From JAYSYM01 sp964543475 (GTDB lineage Bacteria > Bdellovibrionota > Bdellovibrionia > Bdellovibrionales > JAMPXM01): a stretch of 64,000 nt of DNA. The notes under the pieces were generated by a model. It was not told the origin of the DNA, did no database searches, and saw only the letters and a list, made by a program, of their open reading frames with translations. Within the stretch, counting starts at the first letter, position 1, and each line of letters starts with the position of its first letter. The stretch spans positions 1 through 64,000 of the forward strand of contig CAZIYJ010000001.1 of NCBI GenBank assembly GCA_964543475.1, given 5' to 3'. Position numbers and translations under genes: made by a program. Below are positions 1 to 6,888 of the stretch, piece by piece.

Positions 1-275
1 ACCAACAAGGCAAACCGACTTCAACTAACCCGATCGCCTCTATTTTCGCATGGACTCGTGGCCTTGCATTCCGTGGCGAACTCGATGGCAACAAAGACCT
101 AATTAACTTCGCAAACAAACTCGAAGAAGTCTGCGTTCAGACTGTTGAGTCCGGAAAGATGACAAAAGATCTGGCCATACTCGCGTTCGGAGATAAATTA
201 ACTCCGGATCAGTATATGAACACAGAGCCATTCTTAGATTTACTCGACACGAATTTGCGAAAAGCACTCACATGA
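1..275 (+). CDS. icd: NADP-dependent isocitrate dehydrogenase, C-terminal fragment (5' end outside window)
   Basis: The last 90 codons of a gene that begins left of the window, read from base 3 to the TGA at 273-275. The visible protein contains STNPIASIFAWTRGLAFR, the conserved C-terminal segment of the eukaryote-like (IDH1/IDH2-type) NADP isocitrate dehydrogenases, followed by the typical LEEVCVQTVESGKMTKDLA helix and the motif TNLRKAL at the end. The enzyme oxidatively decarboxylates isocitrate to 2-oxoglutarate in the cytosol. The stop codon overlaps the ATG of the next gene (ATGA), so the two are probably co-transcribed and translationally coupled. Family assignment is from the C-terminus only; the active-site region is not visible. 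Confidence 0.9.
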   Translation, partial: QQGKPTSTNPIASIFAWTRGLAFRGELDGNKDLINFANKLEEVCVQTVESGKMTKDLAILAFGDKLTPDQYMNTEPFLDLLDTNLRKALT

Positions 276-601
276 TCAAAGATCCTCGGCAACTAGAAGT
301 AATGGAAAAATTCGAGCGCGATATTAACGACGGCGAATTGCTTCCCGAAATTAAAGAGATGCTGCCGAGAGTTCTGACTGTTGGAGAATTGATCGAGATA
401 CTGCAGGAAGTTGATCCTTCTCTGCCTGTCGAATTAGAAATCGCAGACGACACAACAAGTGGCGGAGGCTTGATTACATCGGCCTTCTACGCCATGGCAG
501 CTGATGAGCAGGCCTATGAAAATCGTAAAGTATTATCAATCAGCGCCTCTCACCCTCATGTGTGGGAAGCCTATAAGGCCGAAATTTTATCGGCCCTTTA
601 A
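272..601 (+). CDS. Small hypothetical protein coupled to icd
   Basis: 109 residues starting at the ATG that overlaps the isocitrate dehydrogenase stop codon. The protein is acidic, has no signal peptide or membrane segment, and shows an amphipathic N-terminal half (repeated Glu/Leu/Ile, 'EKFERDINDGELLPEIKEMLPRV') followed by a Gly-rich turn 'DDTTSGGGLITSAFY'. I do not recognise the family. The ATGA overlap is the main evidence that it is a real gene, and it suggests co-regulation with icd rather than a defined function. It ends six bases before the convergent gene at 608-1111. Confidence 0.7.
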   Translation: MIKDPRQLEVMEKFERDINDGELLPEIKEMLPRVLTVGELIEILQEVDPSLPVELEIADDTTSGGGLITSAFYAMAADEQAYENRKVLSISASHPHVWEAYKAEILSAL

Positions 602-607
602 TTCATT

Positions 608-1111
608 TTAATTGATTCTGAGTGTGGCGCTTTCAGTAGCGTCTTTCGATAAAATTACAGTCCAAGGGAAGTATCGCTGAAACGCACCCCAAGGGTAGTA
701 ACCCATCATGTATTTTCGCTCAGTGCGCTCTTTTTTGAAGGCTTTGTTTTTATCGAATGTAACCGTGACGTATGTAGCTGTTGAAGTTGAATCGTAATTT
801 ACGTCGACTCCACTCCCGCCAAATAAACCAGTTTTAGAAATCCCCACGTAAACCAACTGAGGGTTCACCGAAAAAATCGTAAACACTTTGTCTTTGCAAG
901 AAGCCACGTAAGATCTAAACGAGAATGTGACTTCGTTTGATGACTCACTAATTTTCTTAATCTGATCAACTCCGTTCACCAACGGATAGTCACGTTTTTC
1001 ACAGTGAGCACGCCAAACTGGTTCAAATTTCGCGTCCGCTTTATCAAAGCTTTGCGCATGAGAAGAGACCGAAAACATCGCGACAGAAAGGAGCAGTAAA
1101 AGTGATTTCAT
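608..1111 (-). CDS. Hypothetical secreted protein
   Basis: 167 residues with a clear Sec signal peptide: MKSLLLLLSVAMFSVSSHA followed by QS, giving a probable signal peptidase I cut after residue 19. The mature part is basic and polar, has two cysteines (in 'RAHCEKRDY' and 'VASCKDK') that could form a periplasmic disulphide, and no membrane segment. No family is recognised. Its upstream region (1112-1247) contains the 45-bp nested palindrome at 1171-1215, which may control it. It converges on the icd-coupled gene with only six bases between stop codons. Confidence 0.75.
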   Translation of the reverse strand: MKSLLLLLSVAMFSVSSHAQSFDKADAKFEPVWRAHCEKRDYPLVNGVDQIKKISESSNEVTFSFRSYVASCKDKVFTIFSVNPQLVYVGISKTGLFGGSGVDVNYDSTSTATYVTVTFDKNKAFKKERTERKYMMGYYPWGAFQRYFPWTVILSKDATESATLRIN

Positions 1112-1170
1112 GAGATGGGTTTACGGGTTTCGTCGAAAGACTGCAAAGCCGATGTGCGTATGTGGTATTT

Positions 1171-1215
1171 AATTCAGAATTCTGAATACAGTTACTGTAT
1201 TCAGAATTCTGAATT
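1171..1215. repeat. 45-bp nested perfect palindrome upstream of a secreted-protein gene
   Basis: Two 22-nt arms (1171-1192 and 1194-1215) are exact reverse complements around a single central T at 1193. Each arm itself contains the same 16-bp perfect palindrome ATTCAGAATTCTGAAT (1172-1187 and 1199-1214), with centres 27 bp apart. The gene at 608-1111 starts 60 bp away, so tandem operators for a dimeric repressor are as likely as a cruciform or RNA hairpin. There is no U-run, so a Rho-independent terminator is unlikely. Confidence 0.85.
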
Positions 1216-1247
1216 TAAGACATTTATAGGGGACCCGGAAAGTTAAG

Positions 1248-1323
1248 TGGTGGCCAGAGACGGGGTCGAACCGCCGACACGCGGATTTTCAATCCGCTGC
1301 TCTACCGACTGAGCTACCTGGCC
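1248..1323 (-). tRNA. tRNA-Phe (anticodon GAA)
   Basis: On the minus strand the sequence starts GGCCAGGTAGCTCAGT and ends CTGGCC-A-CCA, giving a seven-base acceptor stem. It has a D-arm with AGCTCAGTCGGTAGAGC and an anticodon stem-loop with loop TTGAAAA (anticodon GAA, phenylalanine). The T-arm is GGCGG-TTCGACC-CCGTC-type. The CCA end is encoded at 1250-1248. Length is 76 nt with no intron. The T-loop carries the standard TTCGA. Confidence 0.96.
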
Positions 1324-1407
1324 ACTTCGATATAGGAGATATGGTCTTAGCGGGCCCTAGCCCGCGCTGTCAAAAGAAAACCCGGCCAAAGCCGCTCAAG
1401 AGAACGC

Positions 1408-2565
1408 CTAAGCCTTAAGCGCCTGCTCCAAATCGCGAATAATGTCGTCTAAATCCTCAATTCCGACACTTAAACGAATCATCGCATCGTCAATACCAAG
1501 TTCCTTACGCTTATCGGCCGGAATACTCGCGTGAGTCATGATTGCCGGGTGATTGATGAGCGACTCAACGCCACCCAAACTCTCAGCTAGCGAGAACACT
1601 TTCACGTTCTCAAGCATCTTGCGAGACGCATCGATTCCGCCCTTGATGTAGATCGTTACCATTCCACCAAAGCCATGCATCTGCTCTTTTGCCAACGCGT
1701 GCTGCGGGTGCGATGCCAAACCCGGATACAAAACGCGCTCGATTTTTGGATGCTTCGATAAATACTCAGCAACGGCTCGGCCGTTTTTCTCGTGAGCCTG
1801 CATTCGCACAGCAAGCGTTTTTAAGCTTCGCATGCAGAGGTAAGCATCAAACGGCGAAGCCACGGCACCAATCGATTTAACAAGAAGCGTGTACTTTGCA
1901 ATTAACTCATCGTTTGAAGTAACGACCGCGCCACCAATAACGTCTGAGTGGCCACCGACATACTTCGTTGTTGAGTGAACAACGACGTCAGCACCTAGTT
2001 CTAGCGGACGCTGGAAGTAAGGCGACATGAACGTGTTATCAACAACACTGATTATGTTCTTTGCGCGTGCCGCTTTTGAAACCGCTTGAATATCAACGAG
2101 CTTCAAAGAGGGATTTGTCGGAGTTTCAATCCAAACCATTTTCGTGTTTGGCTTAATCGCATTCACAAAGTTTTCGGTCTTTGTCATATCCACATAGGTG
2201 AATTCGATTCCCATGTGCTTCATAACTTGCTCAAACAGTCTAAAAGTTCCGCCGTAAAGATCATCTCCGGCAACAACATGATCACCCGTCTTTAACAAAT
2301 GAATCGTTGTCGCTTCAGCAGCGCAGCCCGAACCAAATGCAAATGCGCGCTTGCCTCCTTCGAGAGAAGCTAAGCAGTCTTCGTACGCTCTGCGTGTTGG
2401 ATTATTTCCGCGAGCATAATCATATCCTTTATGAACACCCGGAGATGCTTGCACGAAAGTCGAAGACAACGTGATCGGAGTCATGATTGCACCCGTCGAA
2501 GGGTCGGGCTGTTGGCCAGCATGAATCGCGCGAGTACTAAATCCGAAATTTTTCCAGTCCATCAT
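1408..2565 (-). CDS. Cystathionine gamma-lyase / gamma-synthase (PLP trans-sulfuration enzyme)
   Basis: 385 residues, normal length for the Cys/Met-metabolism PLP family. Visible landmarks are the N-terminal F.TRAIHAGQ segment, YARGNNPTR (phosphate and substrate contacts), the cofactor loop FGSGCAAEA, the ETPTNPSLKL segment, VVDNTF with the PLP-ring Asp, and the Schiff-base lysine in STTKYVGGHSD (Lys201). Lies 11 bp downstream of the cystathionine beta-synthase gene. That pairing favours gamma-lyase, the second step of reverse trans-sulfuration (cystathionine to cysteine, 2-oxobutyrate and ammonia). Sequence alone cannot exclude gamma-synthase activity. The start could also be the second ATG one codon later. 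It is the last gene of the minus-strand operon that begins at 6578. Confidence 0.88.
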   Translation of the reverse strand: MMDWKNFGFSTRAIHAGQQPDPSTGAIMTPITLSSTFVQASPGVHKGYDYARGNNPTRRAYEDCLASLEGGKRAFAFGSGCAAEATTIHLLKTGDHVVAGDDLYGGTFRLFEQVMKHMGIEFTYVDMTKTENFVNAIKPNTKMVWIETPTNPSLKLVDIQAVSKAARAKNIISVVDNTFMSPYFQRPLELGADVVVHSTTKYVGGHSDVIGGAVVTSNDELIAKYTLLVKSIGAVASPFDAYLCMRSLKTLAVRMQAHEKNGRAVAEYLSKHPKIERVLYPGLASHPQHALAKEQMHGFGGMVTIYIKGGIDASRKMLENVKVFSLAESLGGVESLINHPAIMTHASIPADKRKELGIDDAMIRLSVGIEDLDDIIRDLEQALKA

Positions 2566-2576
2566 CGTCTTCGTCC

Positions 2577-3557
2577 TTACGGCATCAATTTATTATTGCG
2601 CATCCACTCATCGTTAAACGCTTTAGATAAGTAGCTGCGACCGCTATCCGGGAACATAACCAAAATTCGCGAAGGGTTTTTTAATTTTTTTGTGTACTGA
2701 ATCGCTGCCGCCAAAGCTGCTCCAGAAGATGGCCCTATGAGTAAGCCTTCTTTACGAGTTACTTCGCGTGCACAATGAAACGCATCTTTATCAGTTACCT
2801 GCTCGAAATCATCCATGTATTGAAAATGAACGTTCTCAGGCATCATGTCTTCGCCGATACCTTCAACTAAGTAAGGCCCAGGAGGAGTCGTGATTTTTTT
2901 GTCATAGAACATTTCTTTTAAAATCGAGCCATACGGATCAGCACAAACGATTTTAACGTTCGGATTTTTTTCTTTTAAGTAACGGCCGACTCCCGAAATT
3001 GTTCCGCCAGTTCCTGCGCCATTGACGAAAACGTCGATCTTGCCATTCATTTGCTCCCAGATCTCGGGACCTGTGACTTCATAGTGAACGCGTGCATTGG
3101 CAGGATTGTGATACTGATTCGTTAAGTATCCGCCCGGAGATTCTTTTGCTAGTCGCTCGGCCACTTTGTAATGACAATTTGGATCGTCTGGCTCGAGCCC
3201 CGACGGAGTCATCACAACTTTTGCGCCATACGCTCGCAAAATTGCGCGCTTTTCTTCGCTGATTTTTTCAGGCATTACGAAAATGCACTTGTAACCTTTG
3301 ATCGCGGCGACGATCGCCAAACCAACTCCGGTATTTCCCGAAGTCGCTTCAACTAATGTGCCGCCCGGCTTTAATTTTCCTGACTTCTCTGCGTCCTCGA
3401 TGATCGCAAGTGCGATGCGATCTTTTACGCTTCCGCCGGGATTAAAGAACTCTACTTTCCCAAAAAAAGTATGCGGTCCTTTTGGGACCGCAGAATTGAG
3501 CTGGATGATCGGAGTGTGACCGATCGATTCGATGACATTATTAAAGACTTGGCTCAT
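2577..3557 (-). CDS. Cystathionine beta-synthase (catalytic core only)
   Basis: 326 residues of the fold-type II PLP family. The Schiff-base lysine is Lys45 in GGSVKDR, the phosphate/substrate loop TSGNTG is at residues 72-77, and the cofactor-phosphate loop GTGGTISG follows. Segments such as DDPNCHYKVAERL, NQYHNPANARVHYEVT and the C-terminal PDSGRSYLSKAFNDEW are characteristic of cystathionine beta-synthase rather than CysK-type cysteine synthase. It condenses homocysteine with serine to cystathionine. There is no C-terminal Bateman (CBS-pair) module and no N-terminal haem region, so it is the short, non-allosteric form. Its start overlaps the preceding gene by 17 bp and it is followed by the gamma-lyase, a complete route from homocysteine to cysteine. 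Confidence 0.92.
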   Translation of the reverse strand: MSQVFNNVIESIGHTPIIQLNSAVPKGPHTFFGKVEFFNPGGSVKDRIALAIIEDAEKSGKLKPGGTLVEATSGNTGVGLAIVAAIKGYKCIFVMPEKISEEKRAILRAYGAKVVMTPSGLEPDDPNCHYKVAERLAKESPGGYLTNQYHNPANARVHYEVTGPEIWEQMNGKIDVFVNGAGTGGTISGVGRYLKEKNPNVKIVCADPYGSILKEMFYDKKITTPPGPYLVEGIGEDMMPENVHFQYMDDFEQVTDKDAFHCAREVTRKEGLLIGPSSGAALAAAIQYTKKLKNPSRILVMFPDSGRSYLSKAFNDEWMRNNKLMP

Positions 3558-3762
3558 CTATTTTCCCACCGTCTCGAGCTTTCGGTTTCATCTCTCTGCG
3601 ATTTTGAAGGTAGCTAAGCACAGAACTCAACTGTTCGACAGGATCAGTGGTGTAACTTAAGCCTGCGCTTTTCATGTACGTCTGAACTTGTGATTGGTTA
3701 GGCTTAGATTTCATGAGTTCGTCGACGAGTCGTTCAAGGTCTGCGATCTGATCTACTTTCAT
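3541..3762 (-). CDS. Small hypothetical protein between kinase-like and CBS genes
   Basis: About 73 residues if started at the internal ATG at 3762, which is preceded by AGGGG at good spacing. An upstream in-frame ATG at 3822 would add 20 residues but has the purine run touching the start codon. The protein is charged and helical (MKVDQIADLERLVDELMKS, then a Gln/Ser-rich middle and a lysine/aspartate tail), with no signal peptide or membrane segment. It overlaps the C-terminus of the kinase-like gene by about 29 bp and the start of the CBS gene by 17 bp, so it is embedded in the operon. Family not recognised. Confidence 0.55.
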   Translation of the reverse strand: MKVDQIADLERLVDELMKSKPNQSQVQTYMKSAGLSYTTDPVEQLSSVLSYLQNRREMKPKARDGGKIDEPSL

Positions 3763-4927
3763 GGCTACCCCTGTTGTTGCGCCGGATGTCGTTCTTAGAG
3801 TTGGTATACTTAAAGTCGGCATCCTTTAGAAGCCTTTTCTGTCCTGGATTTAGCGAGAAAGCCATCTCGCCTTCGCCTCGAGAACCCCTATATTTGATTC
3901 GGTAGTTTCCTGGCGGGAGATTGTGAAGAGTAACGGGAGCATAACCCTTTGTTTTTCCGTTCACTGCCACTTCTGTCCATGCGTGAGTGCGAATAAGAAG
4001 ACTTGCGGGCAACAATGGCTTTTCTGCCGCTTTTAGAGGCTCGCTTAATAAATCCTGCGCCGGAAAAATTACGGCCAGAACGATCAGCGCGAGAGCGCCT
4101 CTAAAGATTCTGTTTTCAATCGAACCGGCCGATTTTGATCGGCTATCTCTAAATATAACCGCCGTTGAAACGAGATTCGAACTTATCGCCAGCAGGCTTT
4201 GAGCCTTTAAAGCAATGCTCTCTTTTGCAATTAATGAATCTGCCAATTCAGTTCGAATTGAAACTTCACTTGCTCGCTTCGAAGTCGCGCAGGCGCGGCT
4301 ACGCGCTTCGTCTTTATTCGCAGGCAAATTTCGAAACTGCGAACGCAGATCGCAAGCGATCAGATTCCAACTCGCCAAATCACTTTCTAAGCTTGCGCGC
4401 TCACCCCTCCAGACTTGCTCAGATATATAAGGAAGGGAGCCAATCAGTTCAGATGCATGTGAGAACGAACCAAAATCGATGAGCTTCACATCACCTGACC
4501 TCGAAATTAGAATATTTTTCGGATTTAAATCACCGTGGGCAAACCCGGCAGCATCGATTGCGTGAAGCCCCGTACAAACTTGCGCCCCAATCTGAGATAT
4601 CTCGCTGTCGCTTAACTTAAATTTTTGCCCGAGCTCGAAAAGAGTTACCCCATCAATGAGTTCGAGAATTATTCCAGGACCTTCTTCAAATGATTCATGT
4701 CCGAGAACTCGGACGCAGTGAGGTGAGTTCACTCGCCGCAAACTTTCGAACTCATTTTGAAGCCAAGAGACTGAATTCTCAGATTTGAGAATCTTCACTG
4801 CGACTTGTTCATTCTGAATTCCTGAAGAATTTGATCTCACGGCTTCGTAGACAGTGCTACTTAGTCCCTCTCCGAGACATCGCACGAAATGATATTCAGA
4901 ATTTACTCTCTTCTTTGTCTTCAACAC
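3734..4927 (-). CDS. Membrane-anchored serine/threonine kinase-like protein with PEGA domain
   Basis: 397 residues. Residues about 12-230 form a protein-kinase-like domain: glycine loop GEGLSSTVYEA (19-29), ATP-binding lysine in AVKIL (Lys45), a helix-C glutamate (about 59), catalytic loop HGDLNPKNIL (131-140) and DFG (151-153). The catalytic residues are present but HRD is HGD and the usual APE motif is not recognisable, so activity is uncertain. The fold is related to eukaryote-like Hanks kinases. A hydrophobic segment near residues 277-295 is a likely transmembrane helix. It is followed by a PEGA domain (VNGKTKGYAPVTLHNLPPG), normally extracytoplasmic, and a basic tail. It sits in an operon with TadB/TadC-like proteins and may regulate that apparatus; this is inference. 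Confidence 0.75.
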   Translation of the reverse strand: MLKTKKRVNSEYHFVRCLGEGLSSTVYEAVRSNSSGIQNEQVAVKILKSENSVSWLQNEFESLRRVNSPHCVRVLGHESFEEGPGIILELIDGVTLFELGQKFKLSDSEISQIGAQVCTGLHAIDAAGFAHGDLNPKNILISRSGDVKLIDFGSFSHASELIGSLPYISEQVWRGERASLESDLASWNLIACDLRSQFRNLPANKDEARSRACATSKRASEVSIRTELADSLIAKESIALKAQSLLAISSNLVSTAVIFRDSRSKSAGSIENRIFRGALALIVLAVIFPAQDLLSEPLKAAEKPLLPASLLIRTHAWTEVAVNGKTKGYAPVTLHNLPPGNYRIKYRGSRGEGEMAFSLNPGQKRLLKDADFKYTNSKNDIRRNNRGSHESRSDRRP

Positions 4928-4951
4928 TGGCGCAACTCCGAAAATCGAACT

Positions 4952-5395
4952 CTATTTCAAGAATCGGTCCAGTTCTCGGACCTCACCAATTTGATATTCC
5001 AAATCGTCGATCCGCATTTTCACTGCCTTACGACAATTCTGCGCCAACGACTCAGATGAAAGCGCGACTTTTAACGAATGAAACTCACTACTTGTGCGCG
5101 CCACTTGCCGACAGAGACTTGTGAGTGCCCGAACTTTACGCTCATACTCCTCACCTGTAATTAAATTGCTCTGCATGCGAACTTTCGCTTCTGCAAAACA
5201 ACCTGCGGGCACGCGCTTAAGCTTTAAATCTAGTTCACATTCTTGCGAGCGTGATTCTAGCGACGAACCAACGACCGCTGCGTGCTGTAAATCTCGTAGG
5301 CTTTGGCTTTCGAACAAAAATCTCAGTTGCGCATCAGTTGCCGACTTCGATGCGACAGCGTTAAAGGCCAACCATAAGCTAAAAATCATCATCAT
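4952..5395 (-). CDS. Hypothetical secreted/periplasmic protein
   Basis: 147 residues beginning with a short hydrophobic N-terminus (MMMIFSLWLAFNAVASKSA) that looks like a signal peptide with a cut near residue 15-18. The rest is helical and charged, with four cysteines (CELDL, CFAEA, CRQVA, CRKAV) that could make two disulphides. Its ATG overlaps the stop codon of the TadC-like gene (ATGA), and the kinase-like gene follows after 24 bp, so it is firmly part of the operon. Family not recognised; co-occurrence with the pair of T2SF-type proteins suggests an envelope component. Confidence 0.6.
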   Translation of the reverse strand: MMMIFSLWLAFNAVASKSATDAQLRFLFESQSLRDLQHAAVVGSSLESRSQECELDLKLKRVPAGCFAEAKVRMQSNLITGEEYERKVRALTSLCRQVARTSSEFHSLKVALSSESLAQNCRKAVKMRIDDLEYQIGEVRELDRFLK

Positions 5396-5838
5396 CGTGA
5401 CATCTCCTCGATAAAACGACTCAAAAGAGGACCAAACAACACCATCATGAACGCAGGAAACTGCAAAAGAAGAAGCGGGAGCAACATCTTCAGCGGGAGC
5501 ATGTCGATGTGAACTTTGATTTCCTCATCACATGCGACTTCTATTTCTCGCTGAAGCTCAATCAGTGCACTTTGAATCGATTGGCCACCAAGTCCGTGCG
5601 CTGCAAGCTCCAATAATGCTCGTCGATAAGGGCTCTCAACTTGTCTCGAGATCGAACGCCAATCTTGGGATTGATCCCACGCGATCAAGAATCTTCGAAC
5701 TGTGCGCGCAAACTCGCGGTTTGCGTTCGATGACGAATCTTGAGCGAAGCGAACGATGCCAGAACGAATTGATTCACCGTTTGCGAGCGATGAGTGCATC
5801 TCAATTGCGAGCTGCAATGATGGAGCTAAACCTTCCAT
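5392..5838 (-). CDS. TadC-like type II secretion F-domain protein (short)
   Basis: About 148 residues from the ATG at 5838, which lies inside the end of the TadB-like gene with GGGAAGAAG upstream; a longer reading to 5952 exists but would overlap the previous gene by 127 bp. The sequence fits the cytoplasmic T2SF helical bundle (LQLAIEMHSSLANGESIRSGI ... LLELAAHGLGGQSIQSALIELQREIE). It ends with a hydrophobic stretch (LPLKMLLPLLLLQFPAFMMVL), the layout of the C-terminal half of TadC. TadC forms part of the inner-membrane platform of Tad pili with TadB. At under 150 residues it is much shorter than usual TadC (about 300), lacking the N-terminal membrane segments. Confidence 0.65.
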   Translation of the reverse strand: MEGLAPSLQLAIEMHSSLANGESIRSGIVRFAQDSSSNANREFARTVRRFLIAWDQSQDWRSISRQVESPYRRALLELAAHGLGGQSIQSALIELQREIEVACDEEIKVHIDMLPLKMLLPLLLLQFPAFMMVLFGPLLSRFIEEMSR

Positions 5839-6578
5839 TTCAACTTCTTCCCGCCGCTGTGAATCCAAAACAATCCGCACGAAAATAATGTGAGCGAGAT
5901 CAAAATGAGATGTTGGTGACGTGTGAATCCAAAATTTGAGACGACGAAGCAAACAACAGCAAGAAAGAGGCCACTCATCAAAATTGACTGCGCTCGCACC
6001 TGTTTTAGTGCTTGGCCGGACCTACGTCGGAAATTTTCTTCGATTTTTATGCGCTGACGCAAAGTTTGTAGTCGCGTGATTGCGGAATGCGGATTTTGAT
6101 CCGCAAATCGCAGTTCTCGAACGATCATTGTGAGAAAAAGATCGTGCAAAACGGCTTTGTCTTGTTGCGTAAAAACCACAATGTCGAAGATCTCGCGCAT
6201 TCGCTGCGCGTGAGACACGTGCATTTCACTGATCACTTCAGTGAACGATTGTCGAAATGACTTTCCCGATTTCATCTTGAGCAAAGTGAGATTCAGTGAC
6301 TCACTAAATGCCTTGTAAACCGCTCTACGCCTAGTGAATCTGGCAATCTCAAAAAATAAAATGAGAGCGATCAGCGGCGCAAAACTTGCGAACCACACGA
6401 CAAGAATCGTTGATGAATAGAAGTAGTTGATGATTATCAGCGCACAAAAGTAAGCGGTGCCAATTTTTGTCAGTACACTTTCACTCAATATGTTTTCACG
6501 ATGTGCGCGCACAATGATTCGAACGGCGAACATGAGTGCGGACATCGTGATGATGAATGCAAACTGCAGCATTCTCAC
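5826..6578 (-). CDS. TadB-like inner-membrane platform protein (divergent)
   Basis: 250 residues. Two hydrophobic regions precede a cytoplasmic helical section (residues about 5-25 and 40-78), and two follow it (about 192-214 and 220-238). This is the arrangement of TadB: membrane segments, then a T2SF domain (LNLTLLKMKSGKSFRQSFTEVISE), then two membrane helices. Sequence agreement with the TadB at 39472-40359 is weak, so this is a diverged paralogue. It is the first gene of the minus-strand operon extending to 1408 and overlaps the TadC-like gene by 13 bp. TadB/TadC normally work with a TadA ATPase; none is adjacent here. Confidence 0.6.
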   Translation of the reverse strand: MRMLQFAFIITMSALMFAVRIIVRAHRENILSESVLTKIGTAYFCALIIINYFYSSTILVVWFASFAPLIALILFFEIARFTRRRAVYKAFSESLNLTLLKMKSGKSFRQSFTEVISEMHVSHAQRMREIFDIVVFTQQDKAVLHDLFLTMIVRELRFADQNPHSAITRLQTLRQRIKIEENFRRRSGQALKQVRAQSILMSGLFLAVVCFVVSNFGFTRHQHLILISLTLFSCGLFWIHSGGKKLKWKV

Positions 6579-6628
6579 CTCCGAAGGACTAAAAAGAGCA
6601 AAAAAGGTGCTAAAGAATATTTTTTCTA

Positions 6629-6656
6629 TTGACGATGATAGTCATGCGGTTAAACT
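6629..6656 (+). promoter_or_regulatory. Probable sigma-70-type promoter for the lysine-rich small protein
   Basis: TTGACG at 6629-6634, then 16 bp, then TAAACT at 6651-6656, a near-consensus -35 and a 4/6 -10 box. It lies 58 bp before the start codon of the 27-residue gene, which has its own terminator downstream, consistent with a single-gene transcript. Confidence 0.55.
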
Positions 6657-6714
6657 TTTAAACAGGAACGCTTCTTGTTTAACAACAGCGATAACATCCT
6701 AGGAGGATATTCAG

Positions 6715-6798
6715 ATGGCAAAAGCTAAGAAAAAAGCTGCTAAGAAAAAAGCAACTAAGAAAAAAGCGACTCGTCGTAAAGCTTCTAAAAAGCGCTAG
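6715..6798 (+). CDS. 27-residue lysine/alanine-rich DNA-binding-like protein
   Basis: ATG at 6715, TAG at 6796-6798, encoding MAKAKKKAAKKK followed by ATKKKATRRKASKKR. More than half of the residues are Lys or Arg, arranged in KKA/KKK repeats like the C-terminal tails of bacterial H1-type (Hc1/AlgP-like) histone-like proteins. The start is set by AGGAGGA at 6701-6707, close to a perfect ribosome binding site. A promoter-like sequence lies upstream and a strong terminator downstream (6845-6876), so this is a complete monocistronic unit rather than a chance reading frame. Expected to bind nucleic acid non-specifically and condense DNA or contact rRNA; that role is inferred from composition only. 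Confidence 0.75.
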   Translation: MAKAKKKAAKKKATKKKATRRKASKKR

Positions 6799-6844
6799 TT
6801 CGCTTTTAGACTTTCGATAGAGTTAGAGAAATTTGACTCTAGGG

Positions 6845-6876
6845 AACCCTCGGCTGAATAATCCGAGGGTTTTTTT
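6845..6876 (+). terminator. Rho-independent terminator after the lysine-rich gene
   Basis: Nine-base stem AACCCTCGG (6845-6853) / CCGAGGGTT (6863-6871), nine-base loop, then a run of T to 6876. Lies 46 bp after the stop codon of the small basic gene and just before the convergent TldE-type gene. Confidence 0.9.
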
Positions 6877-6888
6877 ATGTCCGCAGAT

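Noticed and set aside
2086..2634. Plus-strand frames opposite the trans-sulfuration genes
   Set aside because: They overlap well-supported enzymes, lack ribosome binding sites and show no family features.
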